Assembly: GCF_900103365.1 (NCBI RefSeq)
Contig: NZ_LT629703.1
Location: forward strand, 6,186,501 to 6,250,500
Length of the DNA: 64,000 nucleotides
Reading direction: 5' to 3'
DNA from: Afipia sp. GAS231
Lineage (GTDB): Bacteria > Pseudomonadota > Alphaproteobacteria > Rhizobiales > Xanthobacteraceae
The notes under the pieces were generated by a model that ran no database searches, was not told the origin of the DNA, and saw only the letters and a program-made list of their open reading frames with translations. Positions 46,123-55,611 of this stretch are shown in pieces. The number at the start of each line of letters is the position of its first letter. Position 1 is the first letter of the stretch. The position numbers and the translations under genes are program-made.

Positions 46123-46899
46123 ATGACCACCGCCTCGATCAAAGTCTCCGAAACTCCGCTGGTTCTGTACGCCCTGCGCCGCGCCGACGATGCGCTGATC
46201 CTGGGCCACCGGCTGTCGGAATGGTGCGGCCATGCGCCGATGCCGGAAGAGGACATGGCGCTGGCCAATATGGGCCTCGACCTGCTCGGGCAGGCCCGCG
46301 AACTCTATTCCTATGCGGCCAAGGTCGAAGGCAAGGGCAACGACGAGGACAAGTTCGCTTACCTGCGCGACGTCAGGCAGTACCGCAATCTGTTGCTGCT
46401 GGAACAGCCGAACGGCGATTTCGCGCGCACCATGGTGCGGCAGTTCTTCTATTCGGTGTTCGCCGATCTCTATTGGCGCGCGATGATGAAATCGAACGAT
46501 CCGACTTTTGCCGCGATCGCGGCGAAGTCGGAAAAGGAAAGCGCCTACCACGTCCGGCATTGCTCGGAATGGATCGTCCGCCTCGGCGACGGCACCGAGG
46601 AAAGCCATCGCCGCACGCAGACCGCGATCGACGATCTCTGGGCCTTCACCGGCGAGATGTTTGCCGTCGACGACAGCGAGCGCGGCCTGATCGACGCCGG
46701 CATTGCGACCGATCCCGCAGGCTTGCGCGCGCCATGGCTGAAGACGATTTCCAGTGTCGTCAGCGAGGCCACGCTGGCGCTGCCGAAAAACGACTGGATG
46801 CAACAGGGTGGTCGTAGCGGCCACCATAGCGAGCATCTCGGCCATCTCCTCAGCGAATTGCAATCGCTGCAGCGGACGTTTCCGGGGGCGACATGGTAG
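46123..46899 (+). CDS. paaC: Phenylacetyl-CoA epoxidase subunit PaaC
   Basis: A 258-residue PaaC from the ATG at 46123; a longer frame from 46102 runs into the repeat. PaaC has the ferritin-like fold but no catalytic iron and stabilises PaaA. Segments ALANMGLDLLGQARELYSYA and KSEKESAYHVRHCSEWIVRL are family typical. It overlaps paaD by a few nucleotides. Confidence 0.94.
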   Translation: MTTASIKVSETPLVLYALRRADDALILGHRLSEWCGHAPMPEEDMALANMGLDLLGQARELYSYAAKVEGKGNDEDKFAYLRDVRQYRNLLLLEQPNGDFARTMVRQFFYSVFADLYWRAMMKSNDPTFAAIAAKSEKESAYHVRHCSEWIVRLGDGTEESHRRTQTAIDDLWAFTGEMFAVDDSERGLIDAGIATDPAGLRAPWLKTISSVVSEATLALPKNDWMQQGGRSGHHSEHLGHLLSELQSLQRTFPGATW

Positions 46900-47396
46900 C
46901 CGTACTCGCCAACGACAGCGATCTGCGCCAGCGCGCCTGGGATGCTGCGGCGCAGGTGGTCGATCCCGAAATTCCCGTGCTGACCATCGCCGATCTCGGC
47001 GTGCTGCGCGATGTCGCGGTCCATGACGGCAGGGTCGAGGTCGCGATTACGCCGACCTATTCGGGCTGTCCGGCCATGAACATGATCGCGCTGGAGATCG
47101 AGCTGGCGCTGGAGCGCGCCGGCTTCGCGCGGCCGACCATCCGCACCGTGCTGTCGCCGGCCTGGACTACGGACTGGATGAGCGAAGATGGCCGCGCAAA
47201 ACTTCGGGAATACGGCATCGCGCCGCCGCAGGCATCCTCGTCGCGCCGCGCGCTGTTCGGCGAGCAGCAGGTGGCCTGTCCGCAATGCGGCTCTGCCAAT
47301 ACCGAGGTGCTGTCCGAGTTCGGCTCGACTTCCTGCAAGGCGCTGTGGCGTTGCAAGAGCTGCCGCGAACCCTTCGACTATTTCAAGTGTCACTGA
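46893..47396 (+). CDS. paaD: PaaD, Fe-S assembly factor for the epoxidase
   Basis: A 167-residue protein with an MIP18/DUF59-type domain (VVDPEIPVLTIADLGVLRDV) and a C-terminal zinc-ribbon-like motif CPQCGS...CKSC. It is predicted to help maturation of the PaaE cluster. It starts 7 nt before the paaC stop, so translation is coupled. Confidence 0.93.
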   Translation: MVAVLANDSDLRQRAWDAAAQVVDPEIPVLTIADLGVLRDVAVHDGRVEVAITPTYSGCPAMNMIALEIELALERAGFARPTIRTVLSPAWTTDWMSEDGRAKLREYGIAPPQASSSRRALFGEQQVACPQCGSANTEVLSEFGSTSCKALWRCKSCREPFDYFKCH

Positions 47397-47411
47397 GATG
47401 GTAGTTATGAT

Positions 47412-47496
47412 CGTCATTGCGAGCGAAGCGAAGCAATCCAGTCCTTCTTCGGGGTGCAAGATGGATTGCTTCGTCGCTTTGCTCCTCGCAATGACG
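47412..47496. repeat. Dispersed palindromic repeat, family A, copy 5
   Basis: A family A element in the opposite orientation (GCGAGCGAAGCGAAGC first, GCTCCTCGCAATGACG last), between paaD and paaE. Confidence 0.9.
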
Positions 47497-47510
47497 GCAG
47501 AGGGTTGACC

Positions 47511-48590
47511 ATGTCCCTCACACCGCGCTTCCACCGTCTCGCCGTCAACGACCTCCGCCGCGAAGCCGCGGACGCAGTATCGATGACGTTCGCGATTCCC
47601 CCGGAGTTGACTGACGACTACAGCTTCATGCCGGGGCAGTATCTGACGCTGCGCACCACGATGGATGGCGAGGAAGTGCGCCGCTCCTATTCGATCTGCT
47701 CAGGTCCGGACGACGGCGAACTGCGCATCGCCGTGAAAAAAGTCGATGGCGGCGCGTTTTCGAACTGGGCGGCGGATGAATTGAAATCCGGCGACCAGCT
47801 CGACGTGATGACGCCGACCGGCCGCTTCGGCATCGCGCATGCGCCGGGCCAGGCGCGGGTCTATGTCGGCTTTGCCGCAGGAAGCGGCATCACGCCGATC
47901 CTTTCGATCGCGAAGGGCGTGCTGGCGCGGGAGCCGGACAGCCGCTTCTTCCTGTTCTACGGCAACCGCTCCACCGGTGGCATGTTGTTCCGCGAGGCGC
48001 TGGAGGAATTGAAGGATCGTTTCCTGCAGCGGTTCTCGGTCTTTCATGTGATCTCGGGCGAGGAGCAGGACATCCCGATCCTGCATGGCCGGCTCGACGG
48101 CGAAAAGGTGCGGGTGCTGCTGCGCTCGCTGGTGCAAGCATCAAGCGTCGATCACGTCTTCATCTGCGGTCCCACCGGCATGAGCGAAGACATCGAGACG
48201 ACCTGCCGCGAGATCGGCATTGCCGACGAGCGCATTCACGTCGAACGTTTCGTTTCGGAATTCGGCGGCAAGCCACGCGCGAAGAAGATCGTCGAAGCCT
48301 CCGCGCGGCCGAAAGCGATGGCCACGTTGACCATCGACGGGAAACGCCGTGAAGTGCCCGTTGCCGAAGATGAGTCCATTCTCGACGCCGCCTTGCGCGC
48401 CGGCATGGATCTGCCTTTCGCCTGCAAGGGCGGCATGTGCTCGACCTGCCGCGCCAAGCTGGTCGAGGGCGAGGCGCAAATGGAGGTGAACTATTCGCTG
48501 GAGCCCTGGGAATTGAAGGCCGGTTTTATCCTGACCTGCCAGGCGCGGCCGGTGTCGGACAAGGTCGTGGTCGATTACGACCATGTGTGA
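47511..48590 (+). CDS. paaE: Phenylacetyl-CoA epoxidase reductase PaaE
   Basis: A 359-residue NADPH-dependent FAD and 2Fe-2S reductase. An FAD/NAD(P)H module (about 1-230; YSICSGP and FAAGSGITPI) is followed by a C-terminal plant-type ferredoxin domain with CKGGMCSTC and a later Cys in TCQARP. It feeds the diiron centre of PaaA. The start is the ATG at 47511; a longer frame from 47454 overlaps the repeat. Confidence 0.94.
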   Translation: MSLTPRFHRLAVNDLRREAADAVSMTFAIPPELTDDYSFMPGQYLTLRTTMDGEEVRRSYSICSGPDDGELRIAVKKVDGGAFSNWAADELKSGDQLDVMTPTGRFGIAHAPGQARVYVGFAAGSGITPILSIAKGVLAREPDSRFFLFYGNRSTGGMLFREALEELKDRFLQRFSVFHVISGEEQDIPILHGRLDGEKVRVLLRSLVQASSVDHVFICGPTGMSEDIETTCREIGIADERIHVERFVSEFGGKPRAKKIVEASARPKAMATLTIDGKRREVPVAEDESILDAALRAGMDLPFACKGGMCSTCRAKLVEGEAQMEVNYSLEPWELKAGFILTCQARPVSDKVVVDYDHV

Positions 48591-48592
48591 TC

Positions 48593-48672
48593 GTCATTCC
48601 GGGATGGTCCGAAGGACCAGACCCGGAAGTTCGAGATTCCGGGTTCGATGCTTCGCATCGCCCCGGAATGAC
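48593..48672. repeat. Dispersed palindromic repeat, family B, copy 2
   Basis: A GTCATTCCGGGATGG...CCGGAATGAC element, with core CCGGAAGTTCGAGATTCCGG, between paaE and paaI. It is within the operon and could separate downstream expression. Confidence 0.87.
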
Positions 48673-48800
48673 GGGAGCAAGAACCGGGATCGTTGACACC
48701 TCCGGTGCATCGCCCCCAGACTACCCACGAGGCCTGGTCAACAAGCCCGCGTACAGGAGAGAAACGTCGTGAATTCCCTTCGCCCAGCCGGAACACCGCT

Positions 48801-49253
48801 ATGAACGTCGCGCTTTCGCCCGACGACCTCGCGCGCGCCTGTGCCGACGCGATGTGGAAGGAAGACGACGCCAGCCAGGGCCTCGGCATGAAGATTGTCG
48901 AGATCAGACCGGGGCAGGCCGTGATGTCGATGACGGTGCTGCCGCACATGGTCAACGGCCAGCGCATCGCCCATGGCGGATTCATCTTCCTGCTGGCCGA
49001 TTCCACCTTCGCCTTTGCCTGCAACTCGCACAACCAGCGCGCGGTCGCGGCGCAGTGCGACATCACCTTCATTCGGCCGGGCAAACTCGGCGACGTGCTG
49101 GTCGCGACCGCGCGGGAAATTTCGCGCAGCGGACGCTCCGGCATCTACGACGTCCGTGTCACATCAGGCGACGTCGTGATCGCCGAATTCCGCGGCCATT
49201 CCCGCACCATCGCCGGCACCTGGTTGCCGGCCGCGGATGTCGAAACCAGATAG
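48801..49253 (+). CDS. paaI: Hot-dog thioesterase PaaI
   Basis: A 150-residue hot-dog fold acyl-CoA thioesterase of the PaaI family. The segment VNGQRIAHGGFIFLLADSTF contains the active-site Asp in its helix. The ATG at 48801 is used; a frame starting at 48693 is longer but lies in the repeat-containing gap. It is thought to hydrolyse dead-end thioesters of the pathway. Confidence 0.93.
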   Translation: MNVALSPDDLARACADAMWKEDDASQGLGMKIVEIRPGQAVMSMTVLPHMVNGQRIAHGGFIFLLADSTFAFACNSHNQRAVAAQCDITFIRPGKLGDVLVATAREISRSGRSGIYDVRVTSGDVVIAEFRGHSRTIAGTWLPAADVETR

Positions 49254-49273
49254 ATCGAGACGGGAGAAGCGTG

Positions 49274-50605
49274 ATGGCCGTACCGAACATCCGATCCAAA
49301 CCGACCGGTTACCTTCCCGAGCTGGACCAGGCCGAGCGCGCCTCGCGCGACGAGATCATGGCGTTGCAGACCAAGCGCCTCGCCTGGTCGCTGCAACATG
49401 CCTATGACAATGTCGCGCACTACAGGAAAGCGTTCGATGCCGCCGGCGTGCATCCCCGCGACTTCAGGCAATTGTCCGACCTCGCCAGGTTTCCGTTCAC
49501 GGTCAAGACCGACTTGCGCGACAATTACCCGTTCAACATGTTCGCGGTACCGCGCGAAAAGCTGGTTCGCGTCCATGCTTCATCGGGCACCACAGGCAAA
49601 CCGATCGTGGTCGGCTACACCAGGGGCGATATCGATATCTGGGCGGACGTGATGGCGCGCTCGATCCGCGCCGCCGGCGGCCGCACCGGCATGCTGATGC
49701 ACAATGCGTATGGCTACGGCCTGTTCACCGGCGGGCTCGGCGCGCATTACGGCGCCGAAAGGCTCGGGTGCACGGTGGTGCCGGTTTCCGGCGGCATGAC
49801 CGAGAGGCAGGTGCAACTGATCAACGACTTCAAGCCCGACATCATCACGGTGACGCCGAGCTACATGCTGGCGATCCTCGACGAATTCAGGAAGCAGCGG
49901 CTCGATCCCCGCAAATCGTCCTTGAAGTTCGGCATCTTCGGCGCCGAGCCCTGGACCAATGCCATGCGCGTCGAGATCGAGCACGCCTTCGACATGGAGG
50001 CGACCGATATTTACGGTCTGTCGGAAGTGATCGGCCCCGGCGTGGCGCAGGAATGCGTGGAGACCAAGGACGGCCTGCATATCTGGGAAGATCATTTCTA
50101 CCCCGAAGTGATCGACCCCGAAACGGGGAAGGTTTTGCCCGACGGCGAGAAGGGCGAACTGGTGTTCACCTCGCTGACCAAGGAAGGCTTTCCGATCATC
50201 CGATACCGCACCCGCGACCTGACGCGGCTGCTGCCGGGCACGGCGCGGCCGGGCATGCGGCGGATGGAAAAGGTGACGGGGCGTTCGGACGACATGATCA
50301 TCCTGCGCGGCGTCAACGTGTTCCCGACCCAGATCGAGGAAGCGCTGCTGGCGACCGATTGGTGCGGCGGCCATTTCATCATCGAACTGACGCGCCAGGG
50401 GCGGATGGACGAGATGACCGTGCTCGCCGAAGCCCGCCACGAGCACTGGGACGGCAGCGGGCTCACTGCCCACGCCGAAAAGGTCGCGGTCTTCATCAAG
50501 AACACCATCGGCATCAGCACGCAGATCAAGGTGGTCGCCCCGAATACGCTGGAACGTTCGCTCGGCAAGGCGAAACGGGTTTACGACAAGCGGCCGAAAG
50601 GGTAA
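49274..50605 (+). CDS. paaK: Phenylacetate-CoA ligase
   Basis: A 443-residue AMP-forming ligase, normal for PaaK. Motifs include VHASSGTTGKPIVVGYTRGD for ATP, EATDIYGLSEVIGPGVAQEC, and the C-terminal Lys region LGKAKRVYDKRP. It activates phenylacetate for PaaABCDE and starts 20 nt after paaI. The remaining pathway genes for ring opening and beta-oxidation are absent from the window. Confidence 0.94.
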   Translation: MAVPNIRSKPTGYLPELDQAERASRDEIMALQTKRLAWSLQHAYDNVAHYRKAFDAAGVHPRDFRQLSDLARFPFTVKTDLRDNYPFNMFAVPREKLVRVHASSGTTGKPIVVGYTRGDIDIWADVMARSIRAAGGRTGMLMHNAYGYGLFTGGLGAHYGAERLGCTVVPVSGGMTERQVQLINDFKPDIITVTPSYMLAILDEFRKQRLDPRKSSLKFGIFGAEPWTNAMRVEIEHAFDMEATDIYGLSEVIGPGVAQECVETKDGLHIWEDHFYPEVIDPETGKVLPDGEKGELVFTSLTKEGFPIIRYRTRDLTRLLPGTARPGMRRMEKVTGRSDDMIILRGVNVFPTQIEEALLATDWCGGHFIIELTRQGRMDEMTVLAEARHEHWDGSGLTAHAEKVAVFIKNTIGISTQIKVVAPNTLERSLGKAKRVYDKRPKG

Positions 50606-50644
50606 CCGTTCCTCCTCGCGAACAAGAGGTCGGGAAATTCCTTG

Positions 50645-51664
50645 ATGCCGGTTGCCCCAAAGCCAGATGTTCGGCCGATGACGGTCCAGGCACGCTGTGT
50701 CCGGCTCTCCGCCAAAGGCGCCGATGCAGCTTCGCTGGCGCCGGTGGTCGAGACGCACGCGTTGTCGCGGGCCGATAATGAGCTGCTGATCGAGGTCAAG
50801 GCGGCCGCCGTCAATCCGTCGGATGTGAAGGCTGCGACCGGGCTGATGCCCTATGCGGTGTTTCCCCGCACGCCCGGCCGCGACTATGCGGGTGTCGTGA
50901 TCGATGGCCCGCAGGGCTGGATCGGCCGCGAGGTGTTCGGCTCATCAGGCGATCTCGGTATCCGTCGCGACGGCACCCACGCCACGCACTTTGTTGTCGA
51001 GGCCGATGCCGTGGTGGAGAAGCCGAAGGGGCTTTCGTGGGAAGAAGCCGCCGGCATCGGCGTGCCCTTCGTCACCGCGATGGAAGGCCTACGCCGCGCC
51101 GGTATCCCGAAGAGCGGCGAGACCGTGCTGGTGATGGGCGTCAACGGCAAGGTCGGTCAGGCCGCGACGCAAATCGCGACCTGGCACGGCGCGCGCGTGA
51201 TCGGCGTCGTCCGCAGGAGCGAGCCGTATGAAGGCCACGCCAATTCGAAGGTCGAGGTGATCGACGCGTCCACCACCGATGTCGCGGCGCGCGTCCGCGA
51301 ACTCACCGGCGGCAAGGGCGCCGACATCGTGTTCAATACGGTCGGCGATCCTTATTTCGAGGCCGCGCATAAATCGCTGGCGCTGCGCGGGCGGCAGATC
51401 CTGATCGCCGCCGTCGACCGCATCGTGCAGTTCAACATTCTCGAGTTCTATCGCGGTCAGCACACCTATGTCGGCATCGACACGCTTGGTCTAACGTCGA
51501 TCGCAACCGGCGCTGTGCTCAAAGAGTTAGGCTCCGGCTTCGCCAGCGGGCATCTCAAACCGTTTCCTATCAAGCCGAACGCGATCTATCCGCTGGAGGA
51601 GGCCAAGGCGGCCTTCGTCGCGGTCGCCGGTTCGTCGCGGGATCGCGTGATTTTGAAGCCGTAA
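50645..51664 (+). CDS. Quinone oxidoreductase-like MDR family protein
   Basis: A 339-residue medium-chain dehydrogenase/reductase without the structural zinc cysteines, like QOR. The nucleotide-binding site is VLVMGVNGKVGQAATQIATW, and AAGIGVPFVTAMEGLRRAGI is family typical. It starts 39 nt after paaK and is probably the last gene of that transcript; whether it has a phenylacetate role is unknown. The in-frame ATG at 50678 is a possible shorter start. Confidence 0.85.
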   Translation: MPVAPKPDVRPMTVQARCVRLSAKGADAASLAPVVETHALSRADNELLIEVKAAAVNPSDVKAATGLMPYAVFPRTPGRDYAGVVIDGPQGWIGREVFGSSGDLGIRRDGTHATHFVVEADAVVEKPKGLSWEEAAGIGVPFVTAMEGLRRAGIPKSGETVLVMGVNGKVGQAATQIATWHGARVIGVVRRSEPYEGHANSKVEVIDASTTDVAARVRELTGGKGADIVFNTVGDPYFEAAHKSLALRGRQILIAAVDRIVQFNILEFYRGQHTYVGIDTLGLTSIATGAVLKELGSGFASGHLKPFPIKPNAIYPLEEAKAAFVAVAGSSRDRVILKP

Positions 51665-51673
51665 AGTTTCCTC

Positions 51674-51756
51674 CGTCATTGCGAGCGCAGCGAAGCAATC
51701 CATGGTTCGGCAAAACAAGTCTGGATTGCTTCGTCGCTTCGCTCCTCGCAATGACG
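51674..51756. repeat. Dispersed palindromic repeat, family A, copy 6
   Basis: Oriented like copy 5, between the quinone oxidoreductase and the YeeE/YedE gene. Confidence 0.9.
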
Positions 51757-51780
51757 GGGTTGATACTTAGGGAATAACCC

Positions 51781-52836
51781 ATGGACTCCGCTCAAATCGT
51801 GATCCTCTCCGCCCTCGTGATCGGCCTGATCTACGGTGCGGTCGGGCTGCTGTCCGGGTTCTGCATGATGTCGAGCCTGCGCGGCTGGTGGGCGGAGGGC
51901 GACGACCGGCTGGTGCGCACCTATGCGCTGGCGATCGGGGTCGCGGTCGCCGCGACACAATGGCTGGTGGCGGGCGGCTTCGTTGACATCGGCAAGTCGA
52001 TCTATCTGCAGCCGTCGTTCTCGGCGCCGCTGATGTTCTTCGGTGGGCTGTTGTTCGGCTACGGCATGGTGCTGTCGAACGGCTGCGGCTCGCGCGCGCT
52101 GGTGCTGCTCGGGCGCGGCAATCTGCGTTCCTTCGTCGTCGTGGTCGTGCTGGCGATCTTTGCCCAGATGACGCTGAAAGGTCTGATCGCGCCGGGGCGG
52201 ATCGCCATGGTCGGCGCCTCGCAGGCCACGGTAAAAGCGAATTCGATTCCGGCACTGCTGGCTGCCGCGGGTTTGAGCGAAATGACGGCGCACATGCTGA
52301 CGGGTTGGGTGATATCTTCGGCGCTGATGATCTTCGCCTTTGTGCATCCGGCGTTCCGGCGTTCGCCGGGCCAGATTGCCGCGGGCCTTGTGGTGGGCGC
52401 ACTCGTCGCGGCCGGCTGGTACGCGACCGGTTATCTCGGCGCCGACGACTTCAACCCGACGCCGGTGACCTCGCTGACCTTCATCGCGCCGATCGCGGAC
52501 GCGCTGCAATATGTCATGCTGTCGACGGGATCGACGCTGAATTTCGGCATCGTCACGGTGTTCGGTGTGTTCGCCGGCAGCTTCGTCACCGCGCTGCTGA
52601 CCGGGCGTTTTCACCTCGAAGGCTATCAATCGCCGCGCCACATGCTGCGCTCGGCCGGCGGCGCTGCGCTGATGGGCGTGGGCGGTGTGATGGCGTTTGG
52701 CTGCTCGGTCGGGCAGGGGCTGACAGGTGTTTCTACGCTGGCGCTGGCGTCGCTGGTTGCCGTCGCCGGAATCATGCTCGGCACCGCCGCCGCCCTGCGC
52801 GGCGCTCTGCGTGTGCGGCCGCTGGCAACGGCCTAG
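51781..52836 (+). CDS. YeeE/YedE-family sulfur-compound transporter
   Basis: A 351-residue membrane protein with two repeats and about 9-10 hydrophobic segments. The two signature cysteine motifs are GYGMVLSNGCGSRALVLLGR (first half) and GCSVGQGLTGVSTLAL (second half). These occur in TsuA/YeeE-type thiosulfate channels. Both halves are fused in one polypeptide. It overlaps the convergent hydrolase-OsmC gene by 4 nt at the stop codons. The exact sulfur substrate is inferred only. Confidence 0.88.
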   Translation: MDSAQIVILSALVIGLIYGAVGLLSGFCMMSSLRGWWAEGDDRLVRTYALAIGVAVAATQWLVAGGFVDIGKSIYLQPSFSAPLMFFGGLLFGYGMVLSNGCGSRALVLLGRGNLRSFVVVVVLAIFAQMTLKGLIAPGRIAMVGASQATVKANSIPALLAAAGLSEMTAHMLTGWVISSALMIFAFVHPAFRRSPGQIAAGLVVGALVAAGWYATGYLGADDFNPTPVTSLTFIAPIADALQYVMLSTGSTLNFGIVTVFGVFAGSFVTALLTGRFHLEGYQSPRHMLRSAGGAALMGVGGVMAFGCSVGQGLTGVSTLALASLVAVAGIMLGTAAALRGALRVRPLATA

Positions 52837-54053
52837 TCCGCTGCCTTGGTCAAAATCCGCACCTCCGACGTGAGCGTGCGATGCACCGGGCATTTGTCGG
52901 CGATTTCCATCAACCGCTTGCGCTGATCGGCATCGAGCGCGCCCTCGACCGAAATCACCCGGTCGATCTGATCGATCAGGCCTTCCTTGGTTTCGCATTC
53001 GGCGCAGTCTTCGGCGTGGATCTTGTTGTGCTTCAGCGTCACGGTGATGCGCTCCACCGGCAGCGATTTGCGGTCGGCATACATCCGCATCGTCATCGAG
53101 GTGCAGGCGCCGAGCGCCGACAGCAGCAGATCATAGGGACCGGGGCCGCTATCCTCGCCGCCGGCGGCGACGGGTTCGTCGGCCAGCATCTGATGCGGGC
53201 CTGATGTCACCGTCTGCTGGAATTTGCCGGCGCGGGTCTCGCGCACCACGACGTTGCGCGGCCCTTCCGCCGCCACGGCGACCGGTGCGGCGACGGGCTC
53301 GACGTAACGTTCGGCCCAGGCCGCGATGACGTCGGCGACGTAGGCGCTGTCGCGCTTCGCCGAGAGCAGATGATCCGCGCCCGACAGCGAAACAAAGCTC
53401 TTGGGGTGTTTGGCGGCCAGGAAGATGTTGGTGGCATTGTCGATGCCGACGGTGTCGTCGGTCGGCGAATGCATGACCAGCAGCGCCTTGTGCAGCTTGG
53501 CGACATCAGCCATCAGGCTATGCTCGGCGATGTCGTCGAGGAATTCGCGTTTGATGTTGAACGGCCGGCCGGCGAGCTGAACCTCGACTTCGCCCTGGGT
53601 GCGGATGTCCTCGATCTTGTCCTTGAAGAGGTGCGTGACATGGGCAGGATCGGAGGGCGCGGCGACCGTCACGACCGCTTTCGCATCCGGAATTCGGCCG
53701 GCCGCAGCCAGGATCGCAGCGCCGCCCAGGCTGTGGCCGATCAGGATCGCGGGAACGCCGCGTGTTTCGCGCAAATGATCGGCGGCGTGGACGAGATCGG
53801 CGACGTTCGACGAGAAGGTCGAGTTGGCGAAATCACCTTCGCTGGAGCCCAAGCCCGTAAAGTCGAACCGCAGCACCGCGATGCCTTTGGCCGCAAGCGC
53901 GGTCGCAATGCGTTTGGCCGCCAGCACGTCCTTGCCACAGGTGAAGCAATGCGCGAACAGCGCATAGGCCGTGACCGGCCCGTCCGGCAGGTCCAGCGCG
54001 GCGGCAAGCTGATGGCCGCCTTCTCCCGCGAATTGAAAGCGTTCCGTGGGCAC
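52833..54053 (-). CDS. Bifunctional alpha/beta hydrolase-OsmC fusion
   Basis: A 406-residue fusion. The N-terminal alpha/beta hydrolase (about 1-260) has nucleophile motif GHSLGG. The C-terminal OsmC/Ohr-type peroxidase domain (about 265-406) has its peroxidatic Cys in [15 protein letters not shown] and a second acidic Cys region [12 protein letters not shown]. It would reduce organic hydroperoxides and possibly hydrolyse esters. The start is a GTG at 54053. It is convergent with the sulfur transporter and downstream of an MHS permease. Confidence 0.9.
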   Translation of the reverse strand: MPTERFQFAGEGGHQLAAALDLPDGPVTAYALFAHCFTCGKDVLAAKRIATALAAKGIAVLRFDFTGLGSSEGDFANSTFSSNVADLVHAADHLRETRGVPAILIGHSLGGAAILAAAGRIPDAKAVVTVAAPSDPAHVTHLFKDKIEDIRTQGEVEVQLAGRPFNIKREFLDDIAEHSLMADVAKLHKALLVMHSPTDDTVGIDNATNIFLAAKHPKSFVSLSGADHLLSAKRDSAYVADVIAAWAERYVEPVAAPVAVAAEGPRNVVVRETRAGKFQQTVTSGPHQMLADEPVAAGGEDSGPGPYDLLLSALGACTSMTMRMYADRKSLPVERITVTLKHNKIHAEDCAECETKEGLIDQIDRVISVEGALDADQRKRLMEIADKCPVHRTLTSEVRILTKAAD

Positions 54054-54070
54054 GGGCTATCTCCTTGTCG

Positions 54071-55393
54071 TCACTCGTGACGATGCATCGCCGAGTCATG
54101 CTTGGTGTCGCGCATGGTGGAATAGATGATCAGCGACAGGCAGATCATGCCGCTGAGATAGTAGTAGAACCAGTCCTCGTGCCCGAGACTCTTGAAGTAG
54201 AGCGCGACCGCGGGCGCGGTACCGCCGAAGATCGACACGGTGATAGCATAGGGCAGGCCGACACCAAGCGCGCGGACATTGGTCGGGAACAATTCCGCCT
54301 TCACGATTGCGTTGATCGAGGTGTAACCGGCGACGAAGATCCAGGCGGCGCAGATCAGCAGGAACGCCGTGAACGGCGATTTGGTCTCCTTCAGCGTGGT
54401 CAGGATCGGCACCGTCGCCAGCGTGCCGACGACACCGAAGAAGATCAAGAGCGGCTTGCGGCCGATCCGGTCGGACAGCGCGCCGTAGAGCGGTTGCAGC
54501 AGCGTCGCGAAGATCAGCGAGCCGAAGATCACGAACGTGGTCTGGTCTTCGGTGAGGCCGACCGACAGTTTCACAAAGGTCTGCATGTAGGTCGTGAAGG
54601 TGTAGAACGCCGCGGTGCCGCCGGCGGTGAGGCCGACCACCAGCAACAGCTCACGCGGATATTTCAGCAGGCCGGCGATCGAGCCCGACGGCTTTGTCAG
54701 CTTCTTGGCTTCCTCGAACGCTTCGGTCTCGTGCAGGTTACGCCGCATCACCGCGGCGAAGATCGCAAGCGCGGCGCCGATCACGAATGGAATCCGCCAG
54801 CCCCAGGCGCGCAGCTCTTCAGGCGTCAGAAACACCTTCTGCAGCAGCAACAGCACGATGATCGCAGTGAGCTGACCGCCGATCAGGGTGACGTACTGGA
54901 AGCTCGAATAGAAGCCTCGGTGCCTGGGATCGGCGACTTCGCTGAGATAGGTGGCGCTGGCACCGTATTCGCCGCCGAGGCTGAGGCCCTCGATGATGCG
55001 TGCCAAAGCGAGAATGGCGGGCGCGGCGATGCCGATCGAGGCATAGGTCGGCGTCACCGCGATGATCAGCGAGCCGAAGCACATGCAGACCACCGACAGC
55101 GTCAGCGACAGCCGCCGGCCATGGCGGTCGGCGATGAAGCCGAACAGCCAGCCGCCGAGCGGCCGCATCAGGAAGGTCGCGGCGAACAGCACCGCCGCGT
55201 TGAGCTGCTGCACGACGGGATCGCTGTTCGGGAAGAACGCCGGCGCGAAATACAGCGCGAACGCGGTATAGGCGTAGAAATCGTACCATTCGACCAGGTT
55301 GCCGACCGAGCCGATGAAGATCGCCTTGATCCGGCGTTCGACATCGCGGATGTCGAGGTGATCGTCCGCGGGTTTGATGGCTTGATCGGTCAT
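54071..55393 (-). CDS. MFS transporter, metabolite/H+ symporter (MHS) type
   Basis: A 440-residue 12-helix transporter from the ATG at 55393. The start region SVGNLVEWYDFYAYTAFALY and the conserved loop motif GWLFGFIADRHGRRLSLTLS are hallmarks of the alpha-ketoglutarate/proline symporter branch (KgtP/ProP). It would import a small carboxylate or osmolyte. It ends 17 nt before the start of the hydrolase-OsmC gene and is probably co-transcribed with it. Confidence 0.9.
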   Translation of the reverse strand: MTDQAIKPADDHLDIRDVERRIKAIFIGSVGNLVEWYDFYAYTAFALYFAPAFFPNSDPVVQQLNAAVLFAATFLMRPLGGWLFGFIADRHGRRLSLTLSVVCMCFGSLIIAVTPTYASIGIAAPAILALARIIEGLSLGGEYGASATYLSEVADPRHRGFYSSFQYVTLIGGQLTAIIVLLLLQKVFLTPEELRAWGWRIPFVIGAALAIFAAVMRRNLHETEAFEEAKKLTKPSGSIAGLLKYPRELLLVVGLTAGGTAAFYTFTTYMQTFVKLSVGLTEDQTTFVIFGSLIFATLLQPLYGALSDRIGRKPLLIFFGVVGTLATVPILTTLKETKSPFTAFLLICAAWIFVAGYTSINAIVKAELFPTNVRALGVGLPYAITVSIFGGTAPAVALYFKSLGHEDWFYYYLSGMICLSLIIYSTMRDTKHDSAMHRHE

Positions 55394-55492
55394 GTGTTTC
55401 CTCCGCGAATGATCTGTTGTGACGTTGTATTCTCCGGGCACTCGAACCGCAATCTCGCGCGGCCAGTGTTCGCGGGTGCACAAATCCTAGAT

Positions 55493-55592
55493 CCTCATCC
55501 TGAGGAGCCGCGCAGCGGCGTCTCGAAGGATGTAGGCCCGACTGGGGCCTCATGGTTCGAGACGCGCGAAGACGCGCTCCTCACGATGAGGG
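55493..55592. repeat. Palindromic intergenic repeat
   Basis: An imperfect inverted repeat CCTCATCCTGAGGAGC...GCTCCTCACGATGAGG, with inner GCGTCTCGAA and TTCGAGACGC arms, between the MHS transporter and the amidase. No gene of its own. Confidence 0.82.
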
Positions 55593-55611
55593 ACTACTAC
55601 TGCGGCGCCCT

